NCBI RefSeq assembly: GCF_026967795.1
Contig: NZ_JAPVBH010000007.1
Coordinates: 1 to 64,000, forward strand
From: Modestobacter sp. VKM Ac-2986
Lineage (GTDB): Bacteria > Actinomycetota > Actinomycetes > Mycobacteriales > Geodermatophilaceae
Length of the DNA stretch: 64,000 nt
Direction: 5' to 3'
Below, piece by piece: positions 20,816-29,876 of this stretch (its first letter is position 1; each line of letters opens with the position of its first letter). Both the position numbers and the translations under genes were made by a program. The notes beneath the pieces were generated by a model. That model worked only from the letters and a program-made list of their open reading frames with translations. It was not told the origin of the DNA and ran no database searches.

Positions 20816-21889
20816 ATGGACCTGCCCGTGATGCCCCCGGTCAAGCCGATGCTCGCCAAGCCCACGGCGACGCTGCCGGTGGGCGAGGACTGGTTCTACG
20901 AGCCCAAGTGGGACGGGTTCCGCTGCATCGTCTTCCGCGACGGCGGCGAGGTGGAGCTGGGCAGCCGCAACGAGCGCCCGCTCACCCGCTACTTCCCCGA
21001 CGTCGTCGCCGCGGCGCTGGAGCACCTGCCCGAGCGCTGCGTCGTGGACGGCGAGATCGTCGTCCCGCGCGGCGACCGGCTGGACTTCGAGTCGCTGCTG
21101 CAGCGCATCCACCCCGCGGCGTCCCGGGTGACGAAGCTGGCCGCGGAGACCCCGGCGTCCTTCGTCGCCTTCGACCTGCTGGCCCTGGGCGAGGAGTCGC
21201 TGATGGACACCCCCTACGCGCAGCGGCAGCTGCGGCTGCGCGAGGCGCTGGCCGGGGTGCGGGCACCGGTGTACGTCAGCACCGTCACCGCCGACCCCGC
21301 CGTGGGGCAGCGGTGGTTCCGCGAGTTCGAGGGCGCTGGCCTGGACGGGGTCATCGCCAAGCGCGGCGACCAGCCCTACTCCCCCGACCAGCGGGTGCTG
21401 GCCAAGGTCAAGCACGTCCGGACGGCGGACGCCGTGGTCGCCGGGTTCCGCTGGCACAAGAGCGGGCCGGTCGTCGGCTCGCTGCTGCTGGGCCTCTACG
21501 ACGACGCGGGCACCCTGCAGCACATCGGCGTCGCGGCGTCCTTCCCGATGAAGCGGCGGGCCGAGCTGGTCGAGGAGCTGGCCCCCTACCGGGCCGAGGC
21601 TCTGGACGGCCACCCGTGGCAGGACTGGGCCAACGCCGTCACCGGCGAGGACGGCGAGCACCGGATGCCCGGGGCGACCAGCCGCTGGAACGCCGGCAAG
21701 GACCTGTCCTGGGTGCCGCTGCGCCCGGAGCTGGTGGTCGAGATCCGCTACGACCAGCTGGAGGGCAGCCGGCTGCGGCACACCGGCCAGTTCCAGCGGT
21801 GGCGCCCGGACCGCGACGCCCGCTCCTGCACCTACGAGCAGCTGGAGGTCCCGGTCCGCTACGACCTCGCCGAGGTCCTGGGCGGCTGA
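20816..21889 (+). CDS. ATP-dependent DNA ligase (LigC-type)
   Basis: A 357-residue ATP-dependent DNA ligase lacking extra domains. The adenylation motif I is EPKWDGFR with the nucleophilic Lys31; motif III-like FVAFDLLALG, motif IV DGVIAKR and motif V LAKVKHVR follow, then a C-terminal OB-fold (VVAGFRWHKSGPVVGSLLLG). This compact architecture is that of LigC proteins, which act in excision or end-joining repair beside Ku and Pol domains. ATG 20816 is used; a TTG four codons upstream is also in frame. A stand-alone LigD-type polymerase domain is encoded 1.6 kb downstream on the same strand, supporting a repair role. Ku is not in the window. Confidence 0.92.
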   Translation: MDLPVMPPVKPMLAKPTATLPVGEDWFYEPKWDGFRCIVFRDGGEVELGSRNERPLTRYFPDVVAAALEHLPERCVVDGEIVVPRGDRLDFESLLQRIHPAASRVTKLAAETPASFVAFDLLALGEESLMDTPYAQRQLRLREALAGVRAPVYVSTVTADPAVGQRWFREFEGAGLDGVIAKRGDQPYSPDQRVLAKVKHVRTADAVVAGFRWHKSGPVVGSLLLGLYDDAGTLQHIGVAASFPMKRRAELVEELAPYRAEALDGHPWQDWANAVTGEDGEHRMPGATSRWNAGKDLSWVPLRPELVVEIRYDQLEGSRLRHTGQFQRWRPDRDARSCTYEQLEVPVRYDLAEVLGG

Positions 21890-21941
21890 AGGGCCGGGGT
21901 GCGCTGACGTGCACAGCTCCGCCTCCTACCCTGGGGTGATC

Positions 21942-23489
21942 ATGACCGGACACCGCCGCCTGGCCGCTGCCGCCGTCCTGCTCGCCGTGACCCTCTCCGG
22001 GTGCACCTCCGGCGAGCCCGACGAGACGGCCGCGCCCTCCTCCCCGGCGGCGCCGGCCACCCCGGTCGCCCAGCCGATCGAGTGGACCGACTGCGACGCC
22101 GACATCGACCAGATCATCGCCGGGCGCCCCGGTGCCGACCGGGACCTGGCGTTCTCCTGCGGGACGACGAGCGTGCCGGCCAGCTACGACGACCTCGCCG
22201 GCGGCCCGCTGGAGCTGTTCCTGGTGCGCGCCACGCTGGCCGGCCAGACGGAGCGGATCGGCTCGCTGCTGGTGAACCCCGGCGGCCCGGGCCAGTCGGC
22301 CACCGACGCGGCGGTCCAGTCGGCGCTCACCCTGCCCGAGGACGTGCTGCGCCGGTTCGACGTCGTCGGGCTCGACCCCCGCGGCGCCGGGCTGTCGACC
22401 CCGGTCGAGTGCATCACCGACGAGCAGAAGGACGCACTCTTCGCCGTCGACCCGCGCACCGCGGACGCCGCAGCGCTCACCACCGCCTTCGGCCAGGTCG
22501 ACGCCGTGGCCGCGGGCTGCGCGGAGAAGTACAAGGAGGCCCTGGGCGCCTTCGCCACCGTCGACAGCGCCCGGGACATGGACCTGGTGCGGCAGTCCCT
22601 GGGCGACGAGCAGCTGACGTTCCTCGGGTACTCCTACGGCACCACCCTGGGCTCGACCTACGCCGAGCTGTTCCCCGAGCGGGTGCGCGCGCTGGTGCTC
22701 GACGGCGCCGTCGACCCCGACGCCACCGCGGAGGAGTTCGCCGAGCAGCAGGCGCAGGCCTTTGAGGTGGCCTTCGACGCGTTCGCGGCCAACTGCACCG
22801 CACTGCTGGCCGGGTGCCCGATCGGCGCGGACCCCCGCACCTTCGTCACCGACCTGCTGACCCAGGCCGCCACCACCCCGGTGCCCAGCAGCCGGGCCGG
22901 CGAGACCCGGCAGGCGACCCCCGGCCTGGTGCTCACCGGCATCCGGTCGGCGCTGTACCAGCCCAGTGCCTGGCCGCAGCTGGCCCAGTCGCTGGCCGCG
23001 GCCCGCAACGGCGACGCCGCCGGCGTCCTCACCCTCGCCGACACCTACACCGGCCGCAACGACGACGGCACCTACACCAACGTCGTCGACGCCAACGTGG
23101 CCGTGACCTGCGCCGACACCGAGGAGCGGTTCACCGCCGACCAGGTGCGCACCCGGCTCACGGAGTGGGGCACGCAGTACCCGCTGTTCGGCGCCGACGC
23201 CGCGCTGGGCCTCTACACCTGCTCGCCGTGGCAGGCCCCGCGCACGCCGCTGCCCGCGCGGGACGCCGCCGGCAGTGCCCCGATCCTGGTCGTGGGCACC
23301 CAGGGCGACCCGGTGACCCCGCTGCCCGGCGCGCAGGACATGGCCGCGGACCTGACGAGCGGCGCGCTGCTCACCTGGGCGGGCAACGGGCACACTGCCT
23401 ACCCGAAGACCGACTGCGTGACGGCGGCGGTGAACGCCTACCTGATCGACCTGGTCGTGCCCGCCGAGGGGACGGTCTGCCCCGCCTGA
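21942..23489 (+). CDS. secreted lipoprotein alpha/beta-hydrolase with TAP-like domain
   Basis: A 515-residue exported enzyme. The signal peptide ends in a lipobox LSGC with Cys21, so it is probably lipid-anchored outside the membrane. The hydrolase core shows the oxyanion NPGGPGQS motif, the nucleophile elbow GYSYGTTLG, an acid in GTQGDPVTP and the catalytic His in GNGHTAYP. The C-terminal segment with paired Cys (CADTEERF, LYTCSPW, DCVTAAV, VCPA) matches the TAP-like domain of tripeptidyl-aminopeptidases from Streptomyces and SlpD/SlpE. It likely trims peptides at the cell surface. A TACCCT hexamer lies nine bases before the ATG. It sits between two DNA-repair genes with no obvious functional link. 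Confidence 0.9.
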   Translation: MTGHRRLAAAAVLLAVTLSGCTSGEPDETAAPSSPAAPATPVAQPIEWTDCDADIDQIIAGRPGADRDLAFSCGTTSVPASYDDLAGGPLELFLVRATLAGQTERIGSLLVNPGGPGQSATDAAVQSALTLPEDVLRRFDVVGLDPRGAGLSTPVECITDEQKDALFAVDPRTADAAALTTAFGQVDAVAAGCAEKYKEALGAFATVDSARDMDLVRQSLGDEQLTFLGYSYGTTLGSTYAELFPERVRALVLDGAVDPDATAEEFAEQQAQAFEVAFDAFAANCTALLAGCPIGADPRTFVTDLLTQAATTPVPSSRAGETRQATPGLVLTGIRSALYQPSAWPQLAQSLAAARNGDAAGVLTLADTYTGRNDDGTYTNVVDANVAVTCADTEERFTADQVRTRLTEWGTQYPLFGADAALGLYTCSPWQAPRTPLPARDAAGSAPILVVGTQGDPVTPLPGAQDMAADLTSGALLTWAGNGHTAYPKTDCVTAAVNAYLIDLVVPAEGTVCPA

Positions 23490-23514
23490 CCCCGAGAGAC
23501 CCGATCGGAGCCGC

Positions 23515-24582
23515 ATGGCCAGCAGCAAGGACGCCGTCGTCCTCGAGCTCGACGGGCACGAGGTGCGGGTCAGCAGCCCGGAGAAGCCGTACTTCGGCGA
23601 CAAGGGCGTGCGCAAGATCGACGTCGTCAACTACTTCGTCTCCGTCGGCGAGGGCATCCTGTTCGCCCTGCGCGACCGGCCGACGACGCTGGAGCGCTGG
23701 CCCGGCGGGGTGTTCGAGGGCGCCCGGCTCTCGACCCGGATGGACAACACCGGCGACGCGTTCTACCAGAAGCGGGTGCCCAAGAACGCCCCCGACTGGG
23801 TGCCGACGGCGCACATCACCTTCCCCAGCGGGCGCACCGCCGACGAGATCGCACCGGACTCGGTCGCCGTCGTGGCCTGGTGCGCGAACCTGGGCACGCT
23901 GACCTTCCACCCCTGGCCGGTGACCAAGGCAGACGTCGAGCAGCCGAACCAGATCCGCATCGACCTGGACCCCCAGCCCGGCACCGACTTCTCCGACGCC
24001 GTGTGGGTGGCCCCGCACGTGCGCGAGCTGCTGCACGAGTTCGGCATGGAGGGCTGGCCGAAGACCTCGGGCGGTCGGGGCGTGCACGTCTACGTGCCGA
24101 TCCTGCCGCGCTGGACCTTCCCCGAGGTGCGCCGGGCGGTGATCGCCTTCGGCCGGGAGCTGGAGCGCCGCATCCCCGACCGCGTGACGATGAACTGGTG
24201 GAAGGAGGAGCGCGGCGAGAAGATCTTCATCGACTACAACCAGATGGCCCGGGACCGCACCATCGCCTCGGCGTACTCCATCCGCGCGAGGTCGCACGCC
24301 CCGGTCAGCGCCCCGGTCGACTGGGACGAGCTGCCCGACGTCACCCCGTTCGACTTCGACGTCCTCACCATGCCCGCCCGCTTCGCCGCCGTCGGTGACA
24401 AGCACGCCGGGCTGGCCGACCACGCCTACGACCTGACGCCGCTGGTCGAGCTGGCCGACCGGCAGGAGCGCGACCTCGGTCTGGGCGAGCTGCCCTATCC
24501 CCCGGACTACCCGAAGATGCCCGGCGAGCCGATGCGTGTGCAGCCCAGCCGGGCGCGGAAGGTGACCGCGGAGGACGGCTGA
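23515..24582 (+). CDS. stand-alone LigD-type polymerase (primase) domain protein
   Basis: A 355-residue archaeo-eukaryotic primase-like polymerase of the LigD PolDom family. Visible signatures are LSSPEK-like VSSPEKPYF near the N-terminus, the metal-binding DLDP motif (IRIDLDPQPG), the nucleotide-binding SGGRGVHVYVP and a later FIDYNQMARDRTIASAYSIRAR. It extends primers with dNTP/rNTP during end joining or gap filling. The ligase and nuclease domains of full LigD are absent; the ATP-dependent ligase at 20816 may be its partner. ATG 23515 lies 25 bases after the lipoprotein stop. Confidence 0.93.
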   Translation: MASSKDAVVLELDGHEVRVSSPEKPYFGDKGVRKIDVVNYFVSVGEGILFALRDRPTTLERWPGGVFEGARLSTRMDNTGDAFYQKRVPKNAPDWVPTAHITFPSGRTADEIAPDSVAVVAWCANLGTLTFHPWPVTKADVEQPNQIRIDLDPQPGTDFSDAVWVAPHVRELLHEFGMEGWPKTSGGRGVHVYVPILPRWTFPEVRRAVIAFGRELERRIPDRVTMNWWKEERGEKIFIDYNQMARDRTIASAYSIRARSHAPVSAPVDWDELPDVTPFDFDVLTMPARFAAVGDKHAGLADHAYDLTPLVELADRQERDLGLGELPYPPDYPKMPGEPMRVQPSRARKVTAEDG

Positions 24583-24684
24583 CCGGTGGTCGGACGACGC
24601 GCGCACCGTCACGCGTGCATGGTCCGCGTCGACGGACCCCGCACGGCGCAGGTGTCGTGCGCGCTGCGCGGGTAGACCCCGGTC

Positions 24685-25020
24685 ATGGACCCCGAGCAGA
24701 ACACCCCTGAGACCGTGAGCAAGGATGAGGCCCCGACCGGCCCGATGGGCCAGCGGTTCCTGGCCGGCACGGACACCGTGGCGCTGCGGCTGTGGGACGC
24801 CCGGCAGCCGGGCGAGGCGGAGCCGCCGGTCGCCCGCGACTACGAGACCGTCGGCTACGTCGTGTCCGGTCGCGTCGAGCTCACGGTGGGCACGTCCGTG
24901 CTCGACCTCGGCCCGGGTGACTCCTGGACGGTGCCGCGCGGCGCCGAGCACAGCTACCGGGTGGTCGAGGCGCTCACGGCGGTCGAGGCGACGTCACCGC
25001 CCGCACCGACCCGGCTCTGA
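24685..25020 (+). CDS. small cupin-fold protein
   Basis: A 111-residue single-domain cupin. The second cupin motif is clear as LGPGDSWTVPRGAEHSYRV (about residues 76-94). The first motif, normally carrying two His and a Glu, reads YETVGYVVSGRVELTVG and has no His, so only the His in AEHSY remains; a catalytic metal site is doubtful. It may be a ligand-binding or structural cupin. It stands alone between the LigD-type gene and the MoxR gene. A TAGACC element six bases before the ATG is a weak leaderless -10. Confidence 0.75.
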   Translation: MDPEQNTPETVSKDEAPTGPMGQRFLAGTDTVALRLWDARQPGEAEPPVARDYETVGYVVSGRVELTVGTSVLDLGPGDSWTVPRGAEHSYRVVEALTAVEATSPPAPTRL

Positions 25021-25269
25021 GCGGCCCGACGCCGCGGCCGGCGAGCAGCCCGGGCACCGCCGTCGTCCGGAGGTGGACGTGACCTCTCCGAGGACGACCG
25101 GCACCCGGTGCGGCCGAGCCGTCGCCGGAGGGTGGCCGGCGACGGCGTGACGCCGGTGGGCAGGCCGGTCACCCGCCGACCCGCTCCCCCGACGGCCGGC
25201 CGGGGTGCTCGGCCGGGTCGCCGGGCACGCGCCCGGTCGACCGCCGCGCGGCGGTGGGATGCTCCCGCT

Positions 25270-26151
25270 GTGGACCAGCTCACCGACCCCGCCGCCGTCG
25301 CCGCCGCGCTGGAGGCGACCGGCTACCTGCCCGACGAGGGCCTGGCCACGGCGGCGTACCTGGCGCTGGCCCTGCACCGGCCGCTGTTCCTGGAGGGCGA
25401 GGCGGGCGTCGGGAAGACCGCGCTGGCCCACGCGCTGGCCGAGGTCACCGGCCGCCCGCTGTACCGGCTGCAGTGCTACGAGGGGCTGGAGGCCAGCTCC
25501 GCCCTCTACGACTGGGACTTCGGCCGCCAGCTGCTGCACCTGCGCGCCGCGGAGGCCGCCGGCACCGCCACCGACGCCGCCGAGCTCGAGGCCGGCCTCT
25601 ACGACCGCCGGTTCCTGCTGGCCCGCCCCCTGCTCCAGGCGCTGGAGGACTCCCCGGCGGTGCTGCTCATCGACGAGGTGGACCGGGCCGACGACGAGTT
25701 CGAGGCGTTCCTGCTCGAGGTGCTCAGCGACTTCGCCATCACCATCCCGGAGCTGGGCACGGTGCGGGCACAGACCCCGCCGCTGGTGCTGCTCACCTCC
25801 AACCGCACCCGCGAGGTGCACGACGCGCTCAAGCGCCGCTGCCTCTACCACTGGCTCGAGCACCCGGACTTCGCCCGCGAGGTGGCCATCCTGCGGCGCC
25901 GGCTGCCCGAGGTCACCGAGACCCTCGCCCGCCAGGTCGCCTCCGCCACCGCCCGGCTGCGCGAGCTGGACCTGCTCAAGCCCCCCGGTGTCGCCGAGGC
26001 GATGGACTGGGCCAGCGCACTGCACGCCCTCGGCGCCCGCGAGCTCGACCCCGACACCGCGGCCCGCACGCTAGGCGCGGTGCTCAAGTACCGCGAGGAC
26101 GGCGAGCGGGTGCGCGCCGCAGGACCCGGGGTGCTGTTCGGTGCCGGCTGA
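25270..26151 (+). CDS. MoxR-family AAA+ ATPase (CoxD-like)
   Basis: A 293-residue AAA+ ATPase. Walker A is LEGEAGVGKTALA, Walker B is VLLIDEVDRADDEFEAFLLEVLSD, sensor 1 is LLTSNRTREVHDALKRRC, and the C-terminal lid follows. MoxR proteins act with VWA proteins as chaperone pairs that mature metalloenzymes; CoxD and CoxE do this for molybdenum hydroxylases. The next genes are VWA and XdhC proteins, and a molybdenum hydroxylase lies downstream, so this is probably its maturation ATPase. GTG 25270 is chosen as the first start consistent with the family; no strong ribosome site is visible. The stop lies at the edge of a repeated 58-bp element. Confidence 0.9.
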   Translation: MDQLTDPAAVAAALEATGYLPDEGLATAAYLALALHRPLFLEGEAGVGKTALAHALAEVTGRPLYRLQCYEGLEASSALYDWDFGRQLLHLRAAEAAGTATDAAELEAGLYDRRFLLARPLLQALEDSPAVLLIDEVDRADDEFEAFLLEVLSDFAITIPELGTVRAQTPPLVLLTSNRTREVHDALKRRCLYHWLEHPDFAREVAILRRRLPEVTETLARQVASATARLRELDLLKPPGVAEAMDWASALHALGARELDPDTAARTLGAVLKYREDGERVRAAGPGVLFGAG

Positions 26152-26209
26152 TGAAGGACCCCGTCCCCCTCACCCTTCGCGAGCTCAGGGCGAGCCTCTG
26201 GACGGGGCC
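26152..26209 (+). repeat. intergenic repeat element, copy 1
   Basis: A 58-bp element beginning TGAAGGACCCCGTCC and ending CTCTGGACGGGGCC; 49 of 57 aligned bases from GAAGG onward match copy 2 at 27395-27452. Outer arms GGACCCCGTCC and GGACGGGGCC are near-complementary, giving a fold-back element. It fills the whole gap between the MoxR stop and the VWA gene. Confidence 0.75.
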
Positions 26210-26212
26210 ACC

Positions 26213-27397
26213 ATGACGCAGCCGCCGCGGGACGTGGTCACGAGCGTGCTCGGGTTCGCCCGCACGCTGCGGCACGCCGGGGTCGCCGCCTCCCCCGAGC
26301 GGGTCGCGGTGATGCTGGACGCCGTCGCGCACCTCGACGTGCTCGACCCCGTCGCCGTGTACTGGGCCGGCCGGCTGACCCTGTGCGGCGGCCCCGACGA
26401 CCTGGACCGCTACGACGCCGCCTTCCCCGCCTGGTTCGGCGGCGAGGTCCCACGTGCCCGCGCCTCGGCGCCGGCCGTGCGGCCGCGGGTGGTGCGCTCT
26501 GCGCCGCTGGAGACCGGCGCGGGGACACCGGACGGCGAGGAGCCCGACGACCTCGCGACGCGGGCCAGCGGCGCGGAGGCGCTGCGCCACCGGGACGTCG
26601 GCGAGCTCACCGCCGCCGAGCGCGCGCAGCTGCGGCGGCTGTTCGCCCTGCTCGCCCCGGCCGCCCCGATGCGGCCCTCGCGCCGCCGGCGGCCGGCCCC
26701 GCACGGCTCGGTGCACGTCGGGCGCACCGTGCGGGGCGCGCTGCGCAGCGGCGGCGAGGTCACCCGGCTGGTGCACCACCGGGCCCGCCCGCGACCGCGC
26801 CGGGTGGTGCTGCTGGTCGACGTCTCCGGCTCGATGACCCCCTACGCCGACGCGCTGCTGCGGTTCGCGCACGCCGCCGTCCGGGCCCGGCCGACCTCCA
26901 CCGAGGTGTTCACCATCGGCACCCGGCTGACCCGGGTCACCCGGGAGCTGCGGCTGCGCGACGCCGACCGGGCGCTGGCCGCGAGTGGGCAGGCGATCCC
27001 CGACTGGTCCGGCGGCACCCGGATCGGCGAGGTGCTCAAGGCGTTCCTGGACCGGTGGGGTCAGCGGGGCACCGCCCGCGGCGCGGTGGTCGTGGTCTGC
27101 AGCGACGGCTGGGAGCGGGGCGGCGCCGAGCTGCTGGGCGAGCAGATGGCCCGCCTGCGGCGGCTGGCCCACGCGGTGGTCTGGGTCAACCCGCACAAGG
27201 GGCGGCCCGGCTACGAGCCGCTCGCGGCCGGGATGGTCGCGGCGCTGCCGAGCGTGGACGCCTTCGTGTCCGGGCACAGCATGGCCGCCTTCGAGGAGCT
27301 GGTGGACGTGATCGAGCACGTCCCGACCCCGGCAGCACCCCCACCGCGCGTCCCGGCTCAGGGCCGCCCACTGCAGGAGGACCGCGATGCGTGCTGA
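26213..27397 (+). CDS. VWA-domain protein, CoxE-like
   Basis: A 394-residue protein with a variable N-terminal helical region and a C-terminal von Willebrand A domain. The MIDAS metal site is VLLVDVSGSMTPYADALL (DxSxS), with a Thr in WSGGTRIGEVLKAF and an Asp in VVVCSDGWERGG. CoxE-type VWA proteins pair with MoxR ATPases to insert or rearrange the active-site cofactor of molybdenum hydroxylases. ATG 26213 directly follows a repeat element that replaces a normal intergenic spacer. It is in the cytosol and part of the MoxR-VWA-XdhC set. Confidence 0.9.
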   Translation: MTQPPRDVVTSVLGFARTLRHAGVAASPERVAVMLDAVAHLDVLDPVAVYWAGRLTLCGGPDDLDRYDAAFPAWFGGEVPRARASAPAVRPRVVRSAPLETGAGTPDGEEPDDLATRASGAEALRHRDVGELTAAERAQLRRLFALLAPAAPMRPSRRRRPAPHGSVHVGRTVRGALRSGGEVTRLVHHRARPRPRRVVLLVDVSGSMTPYADALLRFAHAAVRARPTSTEVFTIGTRLTRVTRELRLRDADRALAASGQAIPDWSGGTRIGEVLKAFLDRWGQRGTARGAVVVVCSDGWERGGAELLGEQMARLRRLAHAVVWVNPHKGRPGYEPLAAGMVAALPSVDAFVSGHSMAAFEELVDVIEHVPTPAAPPPRVPAQGRPLQEDRDAC

Positions 27398-27452
27398 AGG
27401 ACCCCGTCCCCCTCGTCCCTCGCTGGCTCGGGACGAGCCTCTGGACGGCGCC
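27395..27452 (+). repeat. intergenic repeat element, copy 2
   Basis: The second copy of the element at 26152-26209. Its first three bases are the TGA stop of the VWA gene, and it ends 17 bases before the XdhC start, followed by GGAGGAGG. Confidence 0.75.
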
Positions 27453-27469
27453 GGAGGAGGAGCAGTCGG

Positions 27470-28591
27470 ATGAGGGACGTCTTGTCCGACCTCCTCGGGT
27501 GGTGGCAGGCCGGGGAGACCGTCGGGGTCGGCACCGTGGTGGACACCTGGCGCTCGGCCCCCCGGCCGGCCGGGGCCGCGATGCTGGTCGGCCCGGGCGG
27601 GACGGCGGTGGGCAGCGTGTCCGGCGGCTGCGTCGAGGGCGCGGTCTACGCCGAGGCCGAGGAGGTCGCCGACACCGGGGAGCCGGTGCTGCGGCGTTAC
27701 GGCGTGAGCGACGACGACGCCCTCGCCGTGGGCCTGACCTGCGGCGGCATCCTGGACGTGTTCGTGGAGGCGGTGTCGCAGCAGACCTTCCCCGAGCTGG
27801 GTGAGGTGGCCGCCGCGGTGGCCGCGCACGAGCCGGTCGCGGTGGTCACCTGCGTGCGCGGCCCGGCCGGGCGGCTGGGCAACCGGCTGGTGCTGTGGCC
27901 GGACCGGACGGCGGGGTCGCTGGGCAGCGCGCGGCTGGACGAGGCGGTGGCCGACGACGCCCGGGGCATGCTCGCCGCTGGCCGCACCGCGACGCTGGCC
28001 TACGGCTCCGACGGCGAGCGGCGCGGGGACGAGCTGACCCTGTTCGTCGCCTCCTACGCCCCGCCGGCCCGGATGATCGTCTTCGGCGCCATCGACTTCG
28101 CCGCCGCGGTCGCCCGGGTGGGGTCCTTCCTCGGCCACCGGGTGACCGTCTGCGACGCCCGGCCGGTGTTCGCCACCGCCCGCCGCTTCCCCGACGCCGA
28201 CGAGGTGGTCGTCGACTGGCCGCACCGCTACCTGCAGGCCGAGGCCGACGCCGGACGGGTCGACGAGCGCACCGTGCTGTGCGTGCTCACCCACGACCCG
28301 AAGTTCGACGTCCCGCTGCTGGAGGTCGCGTTGCGGCTGCCGGTGGCCTACGTCGGCGCGATGGGCTCCCGGCGCACCCACGACGAGCGGACGGAGCGGC
28401 TGCGCGAGGCCGGGCTGACCGAGACCGAGCTGGCCCGGCTGTCCTCCCCCATCGGGCTGGACCTGGGCGCCCGCACACCGGAGGAGACCGCGATCAGCAT
28501 CGCCGCGGAGATCGTCGCCGGCCGCTGGGGCGGGTCCGGGGAGCGGCTGACCGGCGGCGACGGCCCGGTCCACCGCACCGTCGACAGGTGA
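27470..28591 (+). CDS. xdhC: XdhC/CoxI-family molybdenum cofactor maturation factor
   Basis: A 373-residue protein of the XdhC/CoxI family. The N-terminal domain carries VDTWRSAPRPAGAAMLV, GSVSGGCVEGAVY with the cofactor-contacting Cys, and LTCGGILDVFVE with a second Cys. The C-terminal Rossmann-like domain has VIVFGAIDFAAAVARVG and YVGAMGSRRTHDERTERL. XdhC binds Mo cofactor, helps sulfurate it and delivers it to xanthine-dehydrogenase-type enzymes. Strong GGAGGAGG lies 11 bases before the ATG. It is the last gene of the maturation set upstream of the barbiturase gene. Confidence 0.93.
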   Translation: MRDVLSDLLGWWQAGETVGVGTVVDTWRSAPRPAGAAMLVGPGGTAVGSVSGGCVEGAVYAEAEEVADTGEPVLRRYGVSDDDALAVGLTCGGILDVFVEAVSQQTFPELGEVAAAVAAHEPVAVVTCVRGPAGRLGNRLVLWPDRTAGSLGSARLDEAVADDARGMLAAGRTATLAYGSDGERRGDELTLFVASYAPPARMIVFGAIDFAAAVARVGSFLGHRVTVCDARPVFATARRFPDADEVVVDWPHRYLQAEADAGRVDERTVLCVLTHDPKFDVPLLEVALRLPVAYVGAMGSRRTHDERTERLREAGLTETELARLSSPIGLDLGARTPEETAISIAAEIVAGRWGGSGERLTGGDGPVHRTVDR

Positions 28592-28613
28592 CCGCGGCCA
28601 CCTCCGTCGACCG

Positions 28614-28636
28614 GAAGTAGTTCACTGCTAAGGGAA
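28614..28636 (+). promoter_or_regulatory. pyrimidine-cluster operator box A
   Basis: GAAGTAGTTCACTGCTAAGG matches the shared box GARGTAYCTCASYRCTAAGG found before three other transcription units. A TAGGGT -10-like hexamer follows at 28644-28649, upstream of the barbiturase-family gene. Confidence 0.7.
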
Positions 28637-28753
28637 TCGGGGCTAGGGTGGCCGACGAGGTCGCCGACGGTGGGAGCACCGCGGCAGCCCACCTCGACGA
28701 CGGCGTCGGCGCCGTCGGTGACCGCAGCCCCACCTCACCCCCTGGAGAGCGCC

Positions 28754-29857
28754 GTGCCCGCACCGATCGAGGTCCGCAAGGTCCCCCTGCACAACGTCAG
28801 CGACGCCTCCGAGCTGGCGAAGCTGATCGACGACGGCGTCATGGACGCCGACCGGGTGGTCGCCGTCATCGGCAAGACCGAGGGCAACGGCGGCGTCAAC
28901 GACTACACCCGGATCATCGCCGACCGCGCGTTCCGCGAGGTGCTGCTGGCCAAGGGCACCCGCTCCGCCGCCGAGGTCGGGGAGGTCCCGATCGTGTGGT
29001 CCGGTGGCACCGACGGCGTGATCAGCCCGCACGCGACGATCTTCGCGACCCTGCCCGAGGACTCGGTCGAGAAGACCGACGAGCCGCGGCTGACCGTGGG
29101 CTTCGCGATGAGCGAGACGCTGCTGCCGGAGGACATCGGCCGGCTCACGATGGTCGAGAAGGTCGCCGAGGGCGTGCGGCGGGCGATGGCCGAGGCGGGC
29201 ATCACCGACCCGGCCGACGTCCACTACGTGCAGACCAAGACGCCGCTGCTGACCATCGAGACGATCCGTGAGGCGAAGTCGCGCGGCCAGGAGACCTACT
29301 ACGACGAGCCGCACGGCTCGATGGACCTCTCCAACGGCACGACGGCGCTGGGCATCGCGCTGGCGCTGGGCGAGATCGAGATGCCGGAGCAGAAGCAGGT
29401 CATGCGCGACTTCGACCTGTTCAGCGCGGTCGCCTCCTGCTCCTCGGGCGTGGAGCTGGACCGGGCGCAGATCGTCGTCGTCGGCAACGCCCGCGGCCAC
29501 GGCGGCGCCTACCGGATCGGCCACTCGGTCATGACCGACGCGCTGGACTCCGACGGCATCTGGAGCGCCATCCGCAACGCCGGGCTGGACCTGCCCGAGC
29601 GGCCGCACACCAGCGACCTGGGCGACCGGTTGGTCAACGTCTTCCTCAAGTGCGAGGCCGACCCGACCGGCTACGTGCGCGGCCGGCGCAACGCGATGCT
29701 CGACGACTCCGACGTGTTCTGGCACCGGCAGATCAAGGCCACCGTGGGTGGGGTGGCCGCGGCGGTCACCGGCGACCCGGCGGTGTTCGTGTCGGTGGCC
29801 GCGGTGCACCAGGGCCCCTCCGGTGGCGGCCCGGTCGCCGCGATCGTCACGGCCTGA
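28754..29857 (+). CDS. ring-opening amidohydrolase (barbiturase / cyanuric acid hydrolase family)
   Basis: A 367-residue member of the AtzD/barbiturase family, a rare fold built of three similar units each bearing a Ser-Lys pair. Recognisable blocks are [56 protein letters not shown] with one Ser nucleophile, and the C-terminal [12 protein letters not shown]. It hydrolyses a cyclic imide ring; barbiturate to ureidomalonate is favoured over cyanurate because of the neighbouring nucleobase permease and molybdenum hydroxylase. GTG 28754 is chosen with GGAGAG at 28744-28749; the longer open frame has a low-complexity N-terminus. Operator box A lies upstream and a perfect 16-bp terminator follows. 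Confidence 0.9.
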   Translation: MPAPIEVRKVPLHNVSDASELAKLIDDGVMDADRVVAVIGKTEGNGGVNDYTRIIADRAFREVLLAKGTRSAAEVGEVPIVWSGGTDGVISPHATIFATLPEDSVEKTDEPRLTVGFAMSETLLPEDIGRLTMVEKVAEGVRRAMAEAGITDPADVHYVQTKTPLLTIETIREAKSRGQETYYDEPHGSMDLSNGTTALGIALALGEIEMPEQKQVMRDFDLFSAVASCSSGVELDRAQIVVVGNARGHGGAYRIGHSVMTDALDSDGIWSAIRNAGLDLPERPHTSDLGDRLVNVFLKCEADPTGYVRGRRNAMLDDSDVFWHRQIKATVGGVAAAVTGDPAVFVSVAAVHQGPSGGGPVAAIVTA

Positions 29858-29876
29858 CCACCCCGCACGACCCCGC

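Noticed and set aside
23515-24582. Full LigD
   Set aside because: Only the polymerase domain is present; no ligase or 3'-phosphoesterase motifs are found in the 355 residues.
25021-25269. Short 23-codon frame starting at GTG 25079 after GGAGG
   Set aside because: It is Arg/Gly/Pro/Thr-rich, very short and has no homologue I recognise; probably chance. The rest of this 249-base gap shows no other feature.
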